From Rhizobium laguerreae (GTDB taxonomy: Bacteria; Pseudomonadota; Alphaproteobacteria; Rhizobiales; Rhizobiaceae): a stretch of 64,000 nucleotides of DNA. The position numbers were made by a program, and so were the translations under genes. This document shows positions 52,527-62,000 of this stretch, piece by piece. The first letter of the stretch is position 1. Each line of letters starts with the position of its first letter. Location: assembly GCF_002008165.1 (NCBI RefSeq), contig NZ_MRDM01000009.1, positions 62,001 to 126,000 on the forward strand. Direction: 5' to 3'. The notes under the pieces are model-generated. The model had not been told where the DNA came from and did no database searches. It saw only the letters and a program-made list of their open reading frames with translations.

Positions 52527-53414
52527 ATGCACTTTAGAAGACGGATCCCGTCGTTGACGGCATTGGTGACCCTGGAGGCGGTGCTCAGAAAGAAGAGCTT
52601 CACCACGGCTGCGACCGAATTGGGTGTCACCCAGGCGGCGGTCAGCAGGCAGATTGCCTTGCTGGAGGAGGAATTCGGCCTGCCCCTATTCGTGCGCAAG
52701 CATCGAGCGATCGAGCCGACGGCGGCATGCATCAACCTCGGAGCCACGCTGGCCAAGAGCTTTGCCGATATTGCCGAGAGCGTGGAAGCGCTCCAGTCGC
52801 GCAGCCAGGACGTGTTGACCATAGGGGCGACCGTTGCATTCTCTTCTTTCTGGCTGCTGCCGCGGCTGGCCGAATTTCGCCGTGCGAACCCCGGCATCCT
52901 GGTGCGGGTGATATCCCAGGACAGCTCGATCGCTCTCGATGACGGAGAAGTCGATGTGGCAATTCGATATGGTGTGCCTCCCTTCAGCGATAGCACCGTC
53001 ATCGCCTCGCATGGCGACGTCATCTGCCCCGTCTGCTCTCCCGACTATCTCAAGCGTCGCGGAGATGGCCCGCTCGGCTCCGCCGACGAATTCATCGAAA
53101 CGGATGTTCTCGATCGGTCCTGGTATAGCTGGGCGCAGTGGTTTTCGCTGACCGGCGCCAACCTCGAGGTAAAGCCGTCGCTTCGGTTCAACCACTATAC
53201 CGAAACCATCGCAGCCGCGCGCGCAGGCCAAGGGATCGCCTTGGGATGGCGCATGCTGGTGGGCACCTTTCTGGAGGATGGAACCCTGGTGCAGATCGGC
53301 GGCGGCGAGCTTGCGGCGGAGGATCGTTACAACGTGATCGTGCCCGTCAAAGCCAAGCGAAGCAATGCGCGGGACCTTGCCGCCGCCTGGCTGACGGCAT
53401 CACTGCACGGGTGA
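52527..53414 (+). CDS. LysR-family regulator (GcvA-like)
   Basis: The 295-residue regulator has the N-terminal helix-turn-helix (RKKSFTTAATELGVTQAAVSRQI) and an effector domain with GEVDVAIRYG and AARAGQGIALGWRML. ATG 52527 follows AAGGGG; the upstream in-frame start at 52494 lies inside a hairpin. It is divergent from the Rieske oxygenase operon and probably controls it. Short spacing to the 3' end of the next, convergent gene leaves no room for a partner. Confidence 0.88.
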   Translation: MHFRRRIPSLTALVTLEAVLRKKSFTTAATELGVTQAAVSRQIALLEEEFGLPLFVRKHRAIEPTAACINLGATLAKSFADIAESVEALQSRSQDVLTIGATVAFSSFWLLPRLAEFRRANPGILVRVISQDSSIALDDGEVDVAIRYGVPPFSDSTVIASHGDVICPVCSPDYLKRRGDGPLGSADEFIETDVLDRSWYSWAQWFSLTGANLEVKPSLRFNHYTETIAAARAGQGIALGWRMLVGTFLEDGTLVQIGGGELAAEDRYNVIVPVKAKRSNARDLAAAWLTASLHG

Positions 53415-53425
53415 TCGAAGCATAG

Positions 53426-55057
53426 TCACAAACCCAGTCCCACGGTTGCCGTCCGGTGAACGCCTTTCGGGACGAATGCGAAGCGATCTGCCAGGCCAAG
53501 AAAATCGGCCGCCAGGTGAATGACGGAAAGCCACATTTCCGTTCCCTGCAAACTCGGCTCACCACCATCCGCAAATGGGAATCCTTCGCCATCCTGCCAT
53601 CTCTCCAGGGCCCTTGATATGAGCTTGCGGGCGATCGCTTCGCCATCGCCCCGCCTGTAGTCGGTCTGCCGGGCAATCAGCAGCAGAGGGTGTATCGTAT
53701 CGAGCAGGTTGCACGCATTGTATTTTGAGGCAACGAAGCCCTTGTGGTTGCGATAGTTGAGGTGAACCGTCTCGAGCGAGGCGTGCGGGTGGGGAAGTGC
53801 CACGCCGAACTGGGCGTAGGTGCCGCGCGTCAGGCGATAAAAGCCGTTCACCGGTTGAAGCCATCCTTCCGCCGCGGTCGGTTCACCCCATAGTCCCGAA
53901 ACGCTGTTGGCATTACGGCTCAGCCACTCGAAAAGCGCCTGCCGTGAATGCCTGATGCCGAAATACTTCGCATTGAAGTACATGGCAGTTCCGATTGCAT
54001 CGACCACGCTTCCGGCGTGCCATGCCCGAGTCGACCAAGGCAGAGCGCTCAGCCATTCATCCAGCTCCCTGGCGACGAGCTCGACCGCATGGACCGGTTG
54101 GCGTGGACCGGAACCAAGCAGTTCAAGCGCATAGCCAACCGCAAGGACGTTATAGAGCGCCTTGCCATGCATTCGCGCATGCTCTTCCGGGAAAAGGCCG
54201 GTCTCTCGGTCCTGAAGACCTTGGAGACGCTCGACGGTCTCCGCCGCATCGAGGTAAGGCGGCAGGTAGCCGAAGCCGGCAGCGATCTCGATTGCATCGC
54301 AGAGATGCCGGATCGCCGGTCTGCGGATGCCGTCTGCTTCCAGCGATTCATAGGCTCCGTCCGTTTTCCAGCGCGCAAGAATATCAGGCCATTGGTCTTT
54401 CGCTTTCTGGCCGAGCCTGACCAATTGATCTTCGATGTCGCCAGTGCCGGATTTTTTGGGCGCCGAGCCTCGGCTCCGCAGCACCCGGGCGGGCACGCCA
54501 CCGGCAATCGCCATGGCGGGAATGTCCCCCGTGACCACTGCTCCGGCGGCGATCACCGCTCCGTTTCCAATGGTGGCGCCATCGAGGATCACGCAATTGG
54601 CGCCGATCCAGACATCGTCACCGATCGTGATGCCGATGCTGACGACACCCTGGCGGTGTATGGGAATGGTCGGATCGTCGAAGCCATGATTGAAGCCGAC
54701 GATCGAGGCATGCGAAGCAATCCGCACGCCATGACCGCACGTCACCGTGCCGGAAACACAGGCATAGGGATTGATGGTGCAATCGTCGCCGAGAATCACA
54801 TCGCCGCGAACGAGGGCGTGCCCGGCGATCCACGACCGCTCGCCCATCGTCAGGCTTTCGGTGAAGATTGCGGCATTCTCGGCGATGTAGGACGTCTCGG
54901 CCAGCTCCGCGCCGCATGATCGCCTGAGTTCCGCCTTGCGAGAGAGGTGAGCGGGATGATCGAGATCCGACGCTATGTGTTCCCAGGTCAGGTATTGAAG
55001 CCTGCGCGCTTCCCTCTCTTCGCTTGCCGATGTTTGCTGGCTGTTGGCCTGATCCAT
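53426..55057 (-). CDS. Left-handed beta-helix acyltransferase fused to an all-helical domain
   Basis: The 543-residue protein is a fusion. Residues of about 50-200 are a hexapeptide-repeat acyltransferase (SWIAGHALVRGDVILGDD, then IGDDVWIGANCVILDGATIG), with the likely catalytic His in VGFNHGFDD. It resembles maltose/galactoside acetyltransferases. From about 230 to the end there is a helical domain with repeated tryptophan- and histidine-rich segments (LPWSTRAWHAGSVVDAIG, YRLTRGTYAQFGV, ASLETVHLNYRNHKGF), reminiscent of (alpha/alpha)6 toroid folds in glycan-active enzymes. The substrate is unknown; a polysaccharide or glycoconjugate is possible. ATG 55057 has AGGAG four bases upstream. It is a single gene, convergent with lysR. 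Confidence 0.75.
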   Translation of the reverse strand: MDQANSQQTSASEEREARRLQYLTWEHIASDLDHPAHLSRKAELRRSCGAELAETSYIAENAAIFTESLTMGERSWIAGHALVRGDVILGDDCTINPYACVSGTVTCGHGVRIASHASIVGFNHGFDDPTIPIHRQGVVSIGITIGDDVWIGANCVILDGATIGNGAVIAAGAVVTGDIPAMAIAGGVPARVLRSRGSAPKKSGTGDIEDQLVRLGQKAKDQWPDILARWKTDGAYESLEADGIRRPAIRHLCDAIEIAAGFGYLPPYLDAAETVERLQGLQDRETGLFPEEHARMHGKALYNVLAVGYALELLGSGPRQPVHAVELVARELDEWLSALPWSTRAWHAGSVVDAIGTAMYFNAKYFGIRHSRQALFEWLSRNANSVSGLWGEPTAAEGWLQPVNGFYRLTRGTYAQFGVALPHPHASLETVHLNYRNHKGFVASKYNACNLLDTIHPLLLIARQTDYRRGDGEAIARKLISRALERWQDGEGFPFADGGEPSLQGTEMWLSVIHLAADFLGLADRFAFVPKGVHRTATVGLGL

Positions 55058-55341
55058 CCTGCTCCTCATTCCCAGGTTCAACCGCCGAATATTCACCTGA
55101 TTCAGCGATCCGTTGTCTCGCTGCATCAGACGGCCGGATCCGTCCAAAAGCAAGACTTCCGGCAATGGCGGCCTTCTTCAAGGTTGGCCGGCGTGATCAC
55201 AAGCCGATCTTTCGTGACGTGGAATTTCCGCTCCATCTTGCGCGGCCGATACGGCTCCCGTCCGAATTCGCGATTTGCAGAGACGTCATGCGCCACCGAT
55301 CATCGGCAACGTGCTGAGCCATCTGGAAACTTTGATGCGAG

Positions 55342-57339
55342 TTACGCCGCGTTCAGAAGTTCAGCGCTGACCGGCATTCCCATATGAAAGCCCTGGACCC
55401 GGTCGATGCGAAGATCCTTGAGAAGGGAAAACTGTGCTGCAGTTTCGACGCCTTCCACCAGGATCGTATTCCCGCGATTGCGGATGAGAGCAATCATGTC
55501 CTGAAGCATCGTCAGACCGCGTGGGTTCGAGCAGTCGTGCAGGAAGGTTCTATCGACCTTGACCGTCTGAAACTCGATTGCCCTCAGCCAAGAGAGGCCC
55601 GCGAAGCCGCAGCCGAAGTCGTCAAGCCAGATTTCGACGCCGAGTGCCCGCAGATCGGCAATGCATTTCAGCACCTCCGCCTGCATATCCATGTCCAGGC
55701 CTTCGGTGACTTCCAAGGCTAGTCGCGACCCGCAGACCCCGCAGCGATCAAGGATTTCAGCGACACTGGCAGCAAAGCCGGGGGAACGCAGCTGTATCGG
55801 CGAGACGTTGACGCTGACCGTCGCCATGCGATCGGTCATCAGTATATCCCGGCAGGCCGTCTCGATCGCCCACCTGCCCAATTCGAGGATAGCGCCACTT
55901 CGTTCTGCAACTGGAATGAATGTCTTCGGGGAAACCGCGGTGCCATCCGGCATTCTGAGGCGCATCAAAGCCTCGACAGCTCTTGCTTTCCCGTTGGTCA
56001 CGTCGAAGATCGGTTGGTACACGAGCGAGACCAGTTTGCGATCGATAGCGGCCGCCAGCAGCGGGACGAGTTTGCCAGCGTGGTCGTCGGGGCGGGGTAA
56101 AAACGGATCAAAACTGCGAATGCAGTTTCGGCCACTTGCTTTGGCATTGTAGAGAGCGAGGTCGGCTTCACGGACTATTCGTTCGACTTTCTCGCCAACT
56201 TTCTCGCGGGTGAAGGCGACGCCGATGCTGACGGTTACGGTCGACATATCATCTGGTCGCTCGTCGTGAGCAATCGCAAGTGACTCGACTTCCATTCTGA
56301 TCTTGTCGGCGAGGGCCATCGCAACCTTGGGAAGGGCAGCCGGCATGACCACGATAAACTCCTCGCCACCATACCTGCCGATCATGCCATCGGACGACTC
56401 TACAATCGCCTTCAGCGCATTGGCGATGACAGTCAGGCATCGGTCTCCTTCCTGATGTCCATAACGGTCATTGAAGCGTTTGAAAAAGTCTACGTCGATG
56501 AGGAACACGGAGAAGCCGCGGCGTTCATCCTTCCAGGCGGCCCAGCATTCGTCGAGCCGCCGATCCAACGCGCGTCTGTTGCTTATGCCTGTCAGGTAGT
56601 CAGTATGTGAAAGCTCGAGCAGTGACCTTCCTCGTTCGGACGCTTCCCAGTGCTGGTGGCGAGCCTCTGCCGCGTTGAGCAACACGTTTCGACGCTCCAC
56701 ATTCAATCGCCAATTGACGAAAGACGTGAAAACGAAGCACGAAATGTAGAATAGCCCGAAGGCAAGCTTGTAGGTTTGGCTTGAGGGGAAGAATTCCTCG
56801 ATCGTAATGAAAAACGCGCATAGAACGAGGCCTGAGGTGATCACCGAAAGCCGAAACGGGAAACTGAAAAACAGGTTAGCGCCCATCATGAAGATGGCGC
56901 CGAATACCATGTAGTATGACATGGCGGTGACGTCGCGGGTGGCAATCGCCGGGTAAAGCCAGGCTACATAGCCCACAAGCAGCGCAGCGGCGCATGTGAT
57001 GTCGAGCCAGACGGTTTTCGCATTTGCCAGTCGCAAGATTTCGAACGCCAGCAGAGCGATCGTCGCAACGACGAATCGAGCGGCGATCGTCATGGAAGCG
57101 ACATCGGGGATCAGCCAGCGGTCGGGAAGTGCGAAGGCCACATAAACGGCGACCGCCATCCAAAGACCACACCGTGAGCTCTGCCTTCGGACAGCATCAT
57201 TTTCGGTTTTCAGAGATTTGAGGGCATCGGCGAATGAAAAGCTGGCGGCTGATTCATCGCGCTGGACATTAGCGCAAGCGGCGATCATGCAACGACGCCG
57301 ACCCGACAGCCATCTAAAGTATGTTGAAAAGTAAGCCAT
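55342..57339 (-). CDS. GGDEF-EAL cyclic di-GMP protein with membrane sensor
   Basis: The 665-residue protein has an N-terminal region of about six to eight membrane helices (about 55-200), then GGDEF (about 225-400) and EAL (about 410-660). The cyclase site RYGGEEF is intact, but an RxxD inhibition motif is missing at the usual place. The phosphodiesterase site also looks intact, with EALMRLR, the conserved Asn in VSVNVSP, EVTEG, DDFGCGFAG and QGFHMGMP. Either activity or both could operate. I prefer ATG 57339 after GGAGG; the frame is open to 57378. It is divergent from a methyltransferase gene. Confidence 0.88.
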   Translation of the reverse strand: MAYFSTYFRWLSGRRRCMIAACANVQRDESAASFSFADALKSLKTENDAVRRQSSRCGLWMAVAVYVAFALPDRWLIPDVASMTIAARFVVATIALLAFEILRLANAKTVWLDITCAAALLVGYVAWLYPAIATRDVTAMSYYMVFGAIFMMGANLFFSFPFRLSVITSGLVLCAFFITIEEFFPSSQTYKLAFGLFYISCFVFTSFVNWRLNVERRNVLLNAAEARHQHWEASERGRSLLELSHTDYLTGISNRRALDRRLDECWAAWKDERRGFSVFLIDVDFFKRFNDRYGHQEGDRCLTVIANALKAIVESSDGMIGRYGGEEFIVVMPAALPKVAMALADKIRMEVESLAIAHDERPDDMSTVTVSIGVAFTREKVGEKVERIVREADLALYNAKASGRNCIRSFDPFLPRPDDHAGKLVPLLAAAIDRKLVSLVYQPIFDVTNGKARAVEALMRLRMPDGTAVSPKTFIPVAERSGAILELGRWAIETACRDILMTDRMATVSVNVSPIQLRSPGFAASVAEILDRCGVCGSRLALEVTEGLDMDMQAEVLKCIADLRALGVEIWLDDFGCGFAGLSWLRAIEFQTVKVDRTFLHDCSNPRGLTMLQDMIALIRNRGNTILVEGVETAAQFSLLKDLRIDRVQGFHMGMPVSAELLNAA

Positions 57340-57519
57340 ACTTCGGCGCCCTCCAAAATCGCGTTCGGCAATCTGCAACCGGTTTGTCTTATTGCTGAGC
57401 TTTGTTAGAGGGGTAGCATCTGACCCGCAAGAGTAGAATTACTCTTATCCCGTGTAGATTCTAGTCGCATCCTATTTCGAGGTTGATTATGCTTAACGCT
57501 ATGTCAAGAGGATCTCGAA

Positions 57520-58557
57520 ATGGAACAAAGCCTGGTCTTGGACGGTGAAAGTCTTGTAGCGCCCGGCGAGATTCGTCGGTCGGCCAGGAGGGTTGCTGCC
57601 CCAGATCCCGGCCACCTGATCGTTGCCAGAGCTGAGCTTGCTCTCAGCCTTGAGGTGTCGCTCCGTCAGTTCAAATCCGGCGTCGAGCCTCATGCGATCA
57701 TCGAGCGTCTTACTGATGCCTTACACCAAATAAGGCGGCGCTTTCATCCGGAGGCGTGGGACGTCCTCGTTCAGATCGCGCAATCCCATCCCGTTGCTCA
57801 CTATCTCCATCAAGATCCATTGACCCGCTGGTCGTTCGAAAAGCCGCGCGGCTATTCTGGCGACGCACGCCTTCTCGACTTCATCTACGGCAGACCTGAG
57901 ATTGAGGACGATGTCGCATCAGCGAGCGACTTGGGACGTTCGATCTACGCCTACACTCGAAATGCTTCGTCATCCGTCGCGGTAAGGGAGCGTCGAGACA
58001 TTCTGGCGCGCCGCGTTGACGAAATCGCTTCGACCCGGCCTGGTTCGACTGAAGTCCTCGCGATTGCCGCCGGGCATCTTCGTGAGGGCCCGTTGTCGCA
58101 CGCTCTGAGCGCCGGCGCGATCAGACGCTGGGTAGCTTTGGATCAAGACCCGATGAGCGTTGGAACCGTCGCCCGCGATTTCGCCGGCACGTCCGTCGAG
58201 GCGGTGAACGGGTCGGTCAAATCCCTGCTCGGTGGAAGGCATGCGCTGGGAATGTTCGATTTCGTTTATGCCGCGGGCCTCTATGACTATTTGCCGCACG
58301 CGGTAGCCGTAAGGCTGACCAGAAAGTGCATCAGCATGCTGAAGCCTGGCGGTACATTCCTATTCGCAAACTTCTCCCCGGAAACGAACGTCGATGGCTA
58401 TATGGAGACATTCATGAACTGGGCGCTGCTGTTGCGATCAGAACGAGAGATGGGCTTGATCGCCAGTGAAAGCGTGACCGGGGCGGATGTAAAGGTGTCT
58501 GTTTGGCCCGGCTCAAACCGCAACATTGTCTACTGTGAAATTCAAAAGCCGCAGTAG
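57520..58557 (+). CDS. Class I SAM-dependent methyltransferase
   Basis: The 345-residue protein has a helical N-terminal part of about 140 residues and a C-terminal Rossmann methyltransferase. Motif I is VLAIAAGHLREGPL, the post-motif acid is in WVALDQDPMS, and motif IV/V are in FDFVYAAGLYDYLP and KPGGTFLFANF. The block WSFEKPRGYSGDARLLDFIYG between the parts is characteristic of a class of extracellular-factor or chemotaxis-linked methyltransferases. The substrate is unknown. AGAGG precedes ATG 57520. No operon partner follows. Confidence 0.8.
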   Translation: MEQSLVLDGESLVAPGEIRRSARRVAAPDPGHLIVARAELALSLEVSLRQFKSGVEPHAIIERLTDALHQIRRRFHPEAWDVLVQIAQSHPVAHYLHQDPLTRWSFEKPRGYSGDARLLDFIYGRPEIEDDVASASDLGRSIYAYTRNASSSVAVRERRDILARRVDEIASTRPGSTEVLAIAAGHLREGPLSHALSAGAIRRWVALDQDPMSVGTVARDFAGTSVEAVNGSVKSLLGGRHALGMFDFVYAAGLYDYLPHAVAVRLTRKCISMLKPGGTFLFANFSPETNVDGYMETFMNWALLLRSEREMGLIASESVTGADVKVSVWPGSNRNIVYCEIQKPQ

Positions 58558-58721
58558 GCCGCACGCTGGCCGACATATAATGGCGTTTGAGCCAGTAACT
58601 GGGCGCTGCCGTCCGTTCCGGTAGTCTTCGGGGCAATTCCTCAGTTCAAATCCTGGGTCGACCCTATCAGAGGCTGCATGAGAAAGGTCGTGGCTGCTCT
58701 CCTCCACGGCCTTTAAGCTGT

Positions 58722-59579
58722 TTATCGGCCGGCGCTAATCAGGCGGCTTATGGCTGTATCCAGCGTGGTCGTGCCCTTCACCGGGTCGCCGTCGAACCGG
58801 ATCCAGCCTTCGTTGAAACCATCGATCATGCGCATCCGCGGGAGGGGGTTTTGCATGCCTTGGTCGGTGAAAATCTGCTCCCAGGTGTCGCGGGCGACCG
58901 GCTCTGCCCGGACGGGTTTTCCGAGGATGGACGAGAGGACAGCGGCGATTTCGTTGGGCGTGACGCCCTCTGGCCCCGTCAATTCGATGACCTGCTTGCC
59001 CACCCAGTCGTGCTGCAGCAATTCTGCCGCCTTGGCTCCGACGTCGAAGACAGAAACCATCGGATAGGGCTGATCGAGCGGCTGGAGGAAACTTGAGAGG
59101 ACACATGTCTCGCGCGCCGGCGCGATATCCCAAGCCGTGTTTTCCATGAACCAGCCGGCACGCAGAAAGGCGATCGGCATTGGCAAGGCAGATAACTTCT
59201 GTTCAACGAGACCGAGCTGGCTCAAGAGGTTAGGTTCTCTGGCCTGCGCGCCGATGGTCGAGAGGCAAACGACCTTGGCGGGATCAGCAGAAAGAAGCGC
59301 GGTCTCCAGCGCCGCAATGACCGCGCGCACTTCCGTAAAGCCGGGGGTTGGATCGAAGGTGGGCGGGATCAGCAGAAAGACGCCGTCGGCGCCGGCGAAA
59401 GCCTTGGTGAGCGCATCGGCGTCGGTCATCTCGGCCAAGGCTAGGTCCGCGCCTTTGTCCTTCCATTCTGCTGCTTTCTCCGCATTGCGCGCGACGGCGC
59501 GTATCGGCACCCCCGCCTCCAGCAGACGCGCGGCGACGATGCCTCCGACTTGGCCAGTTACTCCGCTGATCACAAACAT
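58722..59579 (-). CDS. NmrA-like NAD(P)-binding oxidoreductase
   Basis: The 285-residue atypical SDR has the NAD(P)-binding start MFVISGVTGQVGGIVAARLL. Blocks are FLLIPPTFDP, CLSTIGAQA and LRAGWFMENTAWD, as in NmrA/QorB-like quinone reductases and sensors. A classical SDR YxxxK is not visible. It is divergent from a LysR gene that probably regulates it. The function could be quinone or isoflavone-type reduction, or redox sensing. Confidence 0.83.
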   Translation of the reverse strand: MFVISGVTGQVGGIVAARLLEAGVPIRAVARNAEKAAEWKDKGADLALAEMTDADALTKAFAGADGVFLLIPPTFDPTPGFTEVRAVIAALETALLSADPAKVVCLSTIGAQAREPNLLSQLGLVEQKLSALPMPIAFLRAGWFMENTAWDIAPARETCVLSSFLQPLDQPYPMVSVFDVGAKAAELLQHDWVGKQVIELTGPEGVTPNEIAAVLSSILGKPVRAEPVARDTWEQIFTDQGMQNPLPRMRMIDGFNEGWIRFDGDPVKGTTTLDTAISRLISAGR

Positions 59580-59707
59580 GGCTAGACTCCTTTGCTGCTC
59601 CGCCGCCAGCAGGTTGGCGGTTTGTTATGCCGATCATGTCCTTCGGAAGCCTTTGACTGAAGCGCGCTTCTGTCACATGATTGGTGACTAAAAATCACGG
59701 ATACGCG

Positions 59708-60604
59708 ATGTTTGACGGACGATTATTGAATGGCGTGAGCGTATTGGCCGCCGTTATCGAGAGCGGAAGCTTTGCGCGGGCAGCGGAGCTAATGGGATTA
59801 TCGGCGTCGGGTGTCAGCCGCGCCATTTCGCGGCTGGAGGGGCGGATCGGTCTGCGGCTGCTCGATCGGACAACACGCACGATGCGGCTGACCGATGACG
59901 GCGCGCGATTCTACGAACAGGTGGCCCCACTCTTGAGCGGCATCGAAGAGGCTGCGCAGACTGCTGTTGGCGCCAGACAGGCGGTGCGTGGGCGACTGCG
60001 AGTCAATGTCGACCCATATTTTTCACGCCTTGTGCTCGGCCCGCGGCTCGGCGCCTTCCTCGATCGTTACCCGGATATTCAGATCGAGATCTTCACCCGC
60101 AACGAGATCGGTGATCTTGTTGCTGATGGCATGGACGTCGCGGTGCGCTTTGGCGAGCCTGCACAGAGGTCGCTTATTTCGCGCCTGTTGATGCAGACGC
60201 CCGTGATCACGATTGCGGCTCCCGCTTATATCGAGCGGCATGGTTGGCCGAGCCGTCCACAGGATTTGAGCGAGCATACCTGTATCCAGTTCCAGGATCC
60301 GCTGACCGCAAGGCCTTTCGAATGGGAGCTTCGGTCGGGTGACGAGGTCGTCTCGATCGAGACCCGCAGCCGCATTTTAGTCAACGATGCCGGCACGACC
60401 TTGGCGACCTGCCTTGCGGGGATCGGCATCGCGCAAGTCTTCACACTCGGGATGGCGGATTATCTGAACAATGGGCAGCTCGTGAACCTCTTTCCCGGCT
60501 GGTCGGACGAGACATTCCCGCTCTACGCCTTCTATCCCTCGCGTCAGCATGTTCCGGCTAAGGTCAGGGCCTTTATAGATTTCTGCGTCGAGATCATCGA
60601 ATAG
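59708..60604 (+). CDS. LysR-family regulator
   Basis: The 298-residue regulator has GSFARAAELMGLSASGVSRAISRLEGRIG as helix-turn-helix and RTTRTMRLTDDGARFYEQ after it. The effector domain has DGMDVAVRFGEP and LATCLAGIGIAQV. ATG 59708 is used; a TTG at 59681 is possible, neither with a strong ribosome binding site. It is divergent from the NmrA-like gene, the usual sign of control over it. Confidence 0.88.
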   Translation: MFDGRLLNGVSVLAAVIESGSFARAAELMGLSASGVSRAISRLEGRIGLRLLDRTTRTMRLTDDGARFYEQVAPLLSGIEEAAQTAVGARQAVRGRLRVNVDPYFSRLVLGPRLGAFLDRYPDIQIEIFTRNEIGDLVADGMDVAVRFGEPAQRSLISRLLMQTPVITIAAPAYIERHGWPSRPQDLSEHTCIQFQDPLTARPFEWELRSGDEVVSIETRSRILVNDAGTTLATCLAGIGIAQVFTLGMADYLNNGQLVNLFPGWSDETFPLYAFYPSRQHVPAKVRAFIDFCVEIIE

Positions 60605-60738
60605 ACGGAGGCACCCCGTCGAGCGCCTCTGCTGGCTTGAGCCGGCCGCGGCTTTCTAGTTTCCGGAAGTTTATCGTCTGTTGGGTTCTTTCATGCTCGG
60701 GAGGAAGGCGTTCACATCTCCGGCCATAAAGCACCGTG

Positions 60739-61209
60739 TCAGATGCGTTCTACGCGGACCGGATACTCGCCGCGCACCAGCAACGGCGCGAAGCCATTGT
60801 CGAAGCGGCCGAGCCGGATCAGCCCGTCCCAGCGGTAATCCGCATGGAACAGAGCCAGGTTACCCCATGGTTTGAAGTAGCAAAGGTCGCCCGGCTGCTC
60901 GTTGCCGAAAGCACCGCTGCCTTCTTCGGTCAGCTTGCGCGGCAGATGGACGATCTTTTCGTTTCTGCCGTAATCCTCGATCTTGAGGTTCAAGGGCAGC
61001 ATGGAAATGAGATCGCGCGCGGTCGGATTGTCTGAGAGTGTCGCGGTCAGGGTTAGATTGTTGAAGCCAATCCTGATCCTGACGTCTGTCGCCTTATGAC
61101 CTGTCGAGCCGTGCTCGTCCTGCCCGTGCGCCACGAGAGATAGGGCGGCGGCCGCCAAGGTTCCGCCCAGCACGGCGCGACGGCTCATGAACTTGGATGT
61201 CATCGACAT
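60739..61209 (-). CDS. Exported cyclophilin-like fold protein
   Basis: The 156-residue protein has a twin-arginine signal (MSRRAVLGGTLAAAALSLVA) and a domain of the cyclophilin-like-2 family, with RIGFNNLTLTATLSDNPTARD, GDLCYFKPWGNLALFHADY and LIRLGRFDNGF. Such proteins are often encoded beside oxidoreductases. The function is not established. ATG 61209 has GAGG six bases upstream. It is 13 bases after the SDR gene and in the same operon. Confidence 0.8.
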   Translation of the reverse strand: MSMTSKFMSRRAVLGGTLAAAALSLVAHGQDEHGSTGHKATDVRIRIGFNNLTLTATLSDNPTARDLISMLPLNLKIEDYGRNEKIVHLPRKLTEEGSGAFGNEQPGDLCYFKPWGNLALFHADYRWDGLIRLGRFDNGFAPLLVRGEYPVRVERI

Positions 61210-61222
61210 AGCGCGCCTCGCG

Positions 61223-61969
61223 TCAGACAGGTTGAGCCGTGGGCCGGAACAGGATTTCGTTGATGTCGACATCGTCCGGCTCGTTCACCGCGAAGGCGAC
61301 CGTTCGGGCGAACGTGTCCGCGCCGATGGCGATGTTGCTGACGAACTCCTTGGTGCCTGCCTGGATGTCCTTCTCACTGATGTGCTCGAGCAGTTCGGTG
61401 CTCACCGCGCCGGGTGAAATGATCGTGGTGCGGATGTTGTACGGCTTCACTTCCTTCCGCAGCCCTTCGGAGAGGGCGCGCACGGCGAATTTCGTCGCGC
61501 AGTAGACGGTGGCACCCGGATCGACAACATGACCGTAGACGGAGGACACGTTGATGATGTGCCCCGACTTCTGCGCTTTCATGTGCGGAAGCGCTGCTGC
61601 GATGCCGTAGAGCACCCCTTTGATATTCACGTCGATCATGCGATCCCACTCGTCAACTTTGAGCCGTTCGAGCGGCGCAAGTGGCATCAGGCCGGCATTG
61701 TTCAGCATCACGTCGATGCGACCGAACGCGTTGACGGCCGTGTCGACGAGCTTCTTGACTTGATGTTGATCCGTGACGTCGGTTTGGACTGCTTTGGCCT
61801 TGTAGCCCCTGGCGCAAAGCTCCTCGGCCAGCTTGGCGATGCGGTCGCTACGCCGCGCGCCGAGGACGACGGAAGCGCCGCGCTCAGCAAGGTGACGCGC
61901 GGTGGCTTCGCCAAGCCCGCTGCTTGCTCCGGTGATGACGACCACTTTGTTTTGGATTCCTTGGGACAT
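61223..61969 (-). CDS. Short-chain dehydrogenase/reductase
   Basis: The 248-residue classical SDR has [12 protein letters not shown], the catalytic Ser in INVSSVYG and Tyr-x3-Lys in YCATK. It resembles NADP-dependent oxidoreductases of the YdfG/serine dehydrogenase-like group ([18 protein letters not shown]). The start ATG 61969 is preceded by AGGAAATCATC. It is in an operon with the upstream MFS exporter (31 bases) and the cyclophilin-like gene. Substrate unknown. Confidence 0.87.
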   Translation of the reverse strand: MSQGIQNKVVVITGASSGLGEATARHLAERGASVVLGARRSDRIAKLAEELCARGYKAKAVQTDVTDQHQVKKLVDTAVNAFGRIDVMLNNAGLMPLAPLERLKVDEWDRMIDVNIKGVLYGIAAALPHMKAQKSGHIINVSSVYGHVVDPGATVYCATKFAVRALSEGLRKEVKPYNIRTTIISPGAVSTELLEHISEKDIQAGTKEFVSNIAIGADTFARTVAFAVNEPDDVDINEILFRPTAQPV

Positions 61970-62000
61970 GATGATTTCCTGTTTTGAGGTTTCTAAAGGT

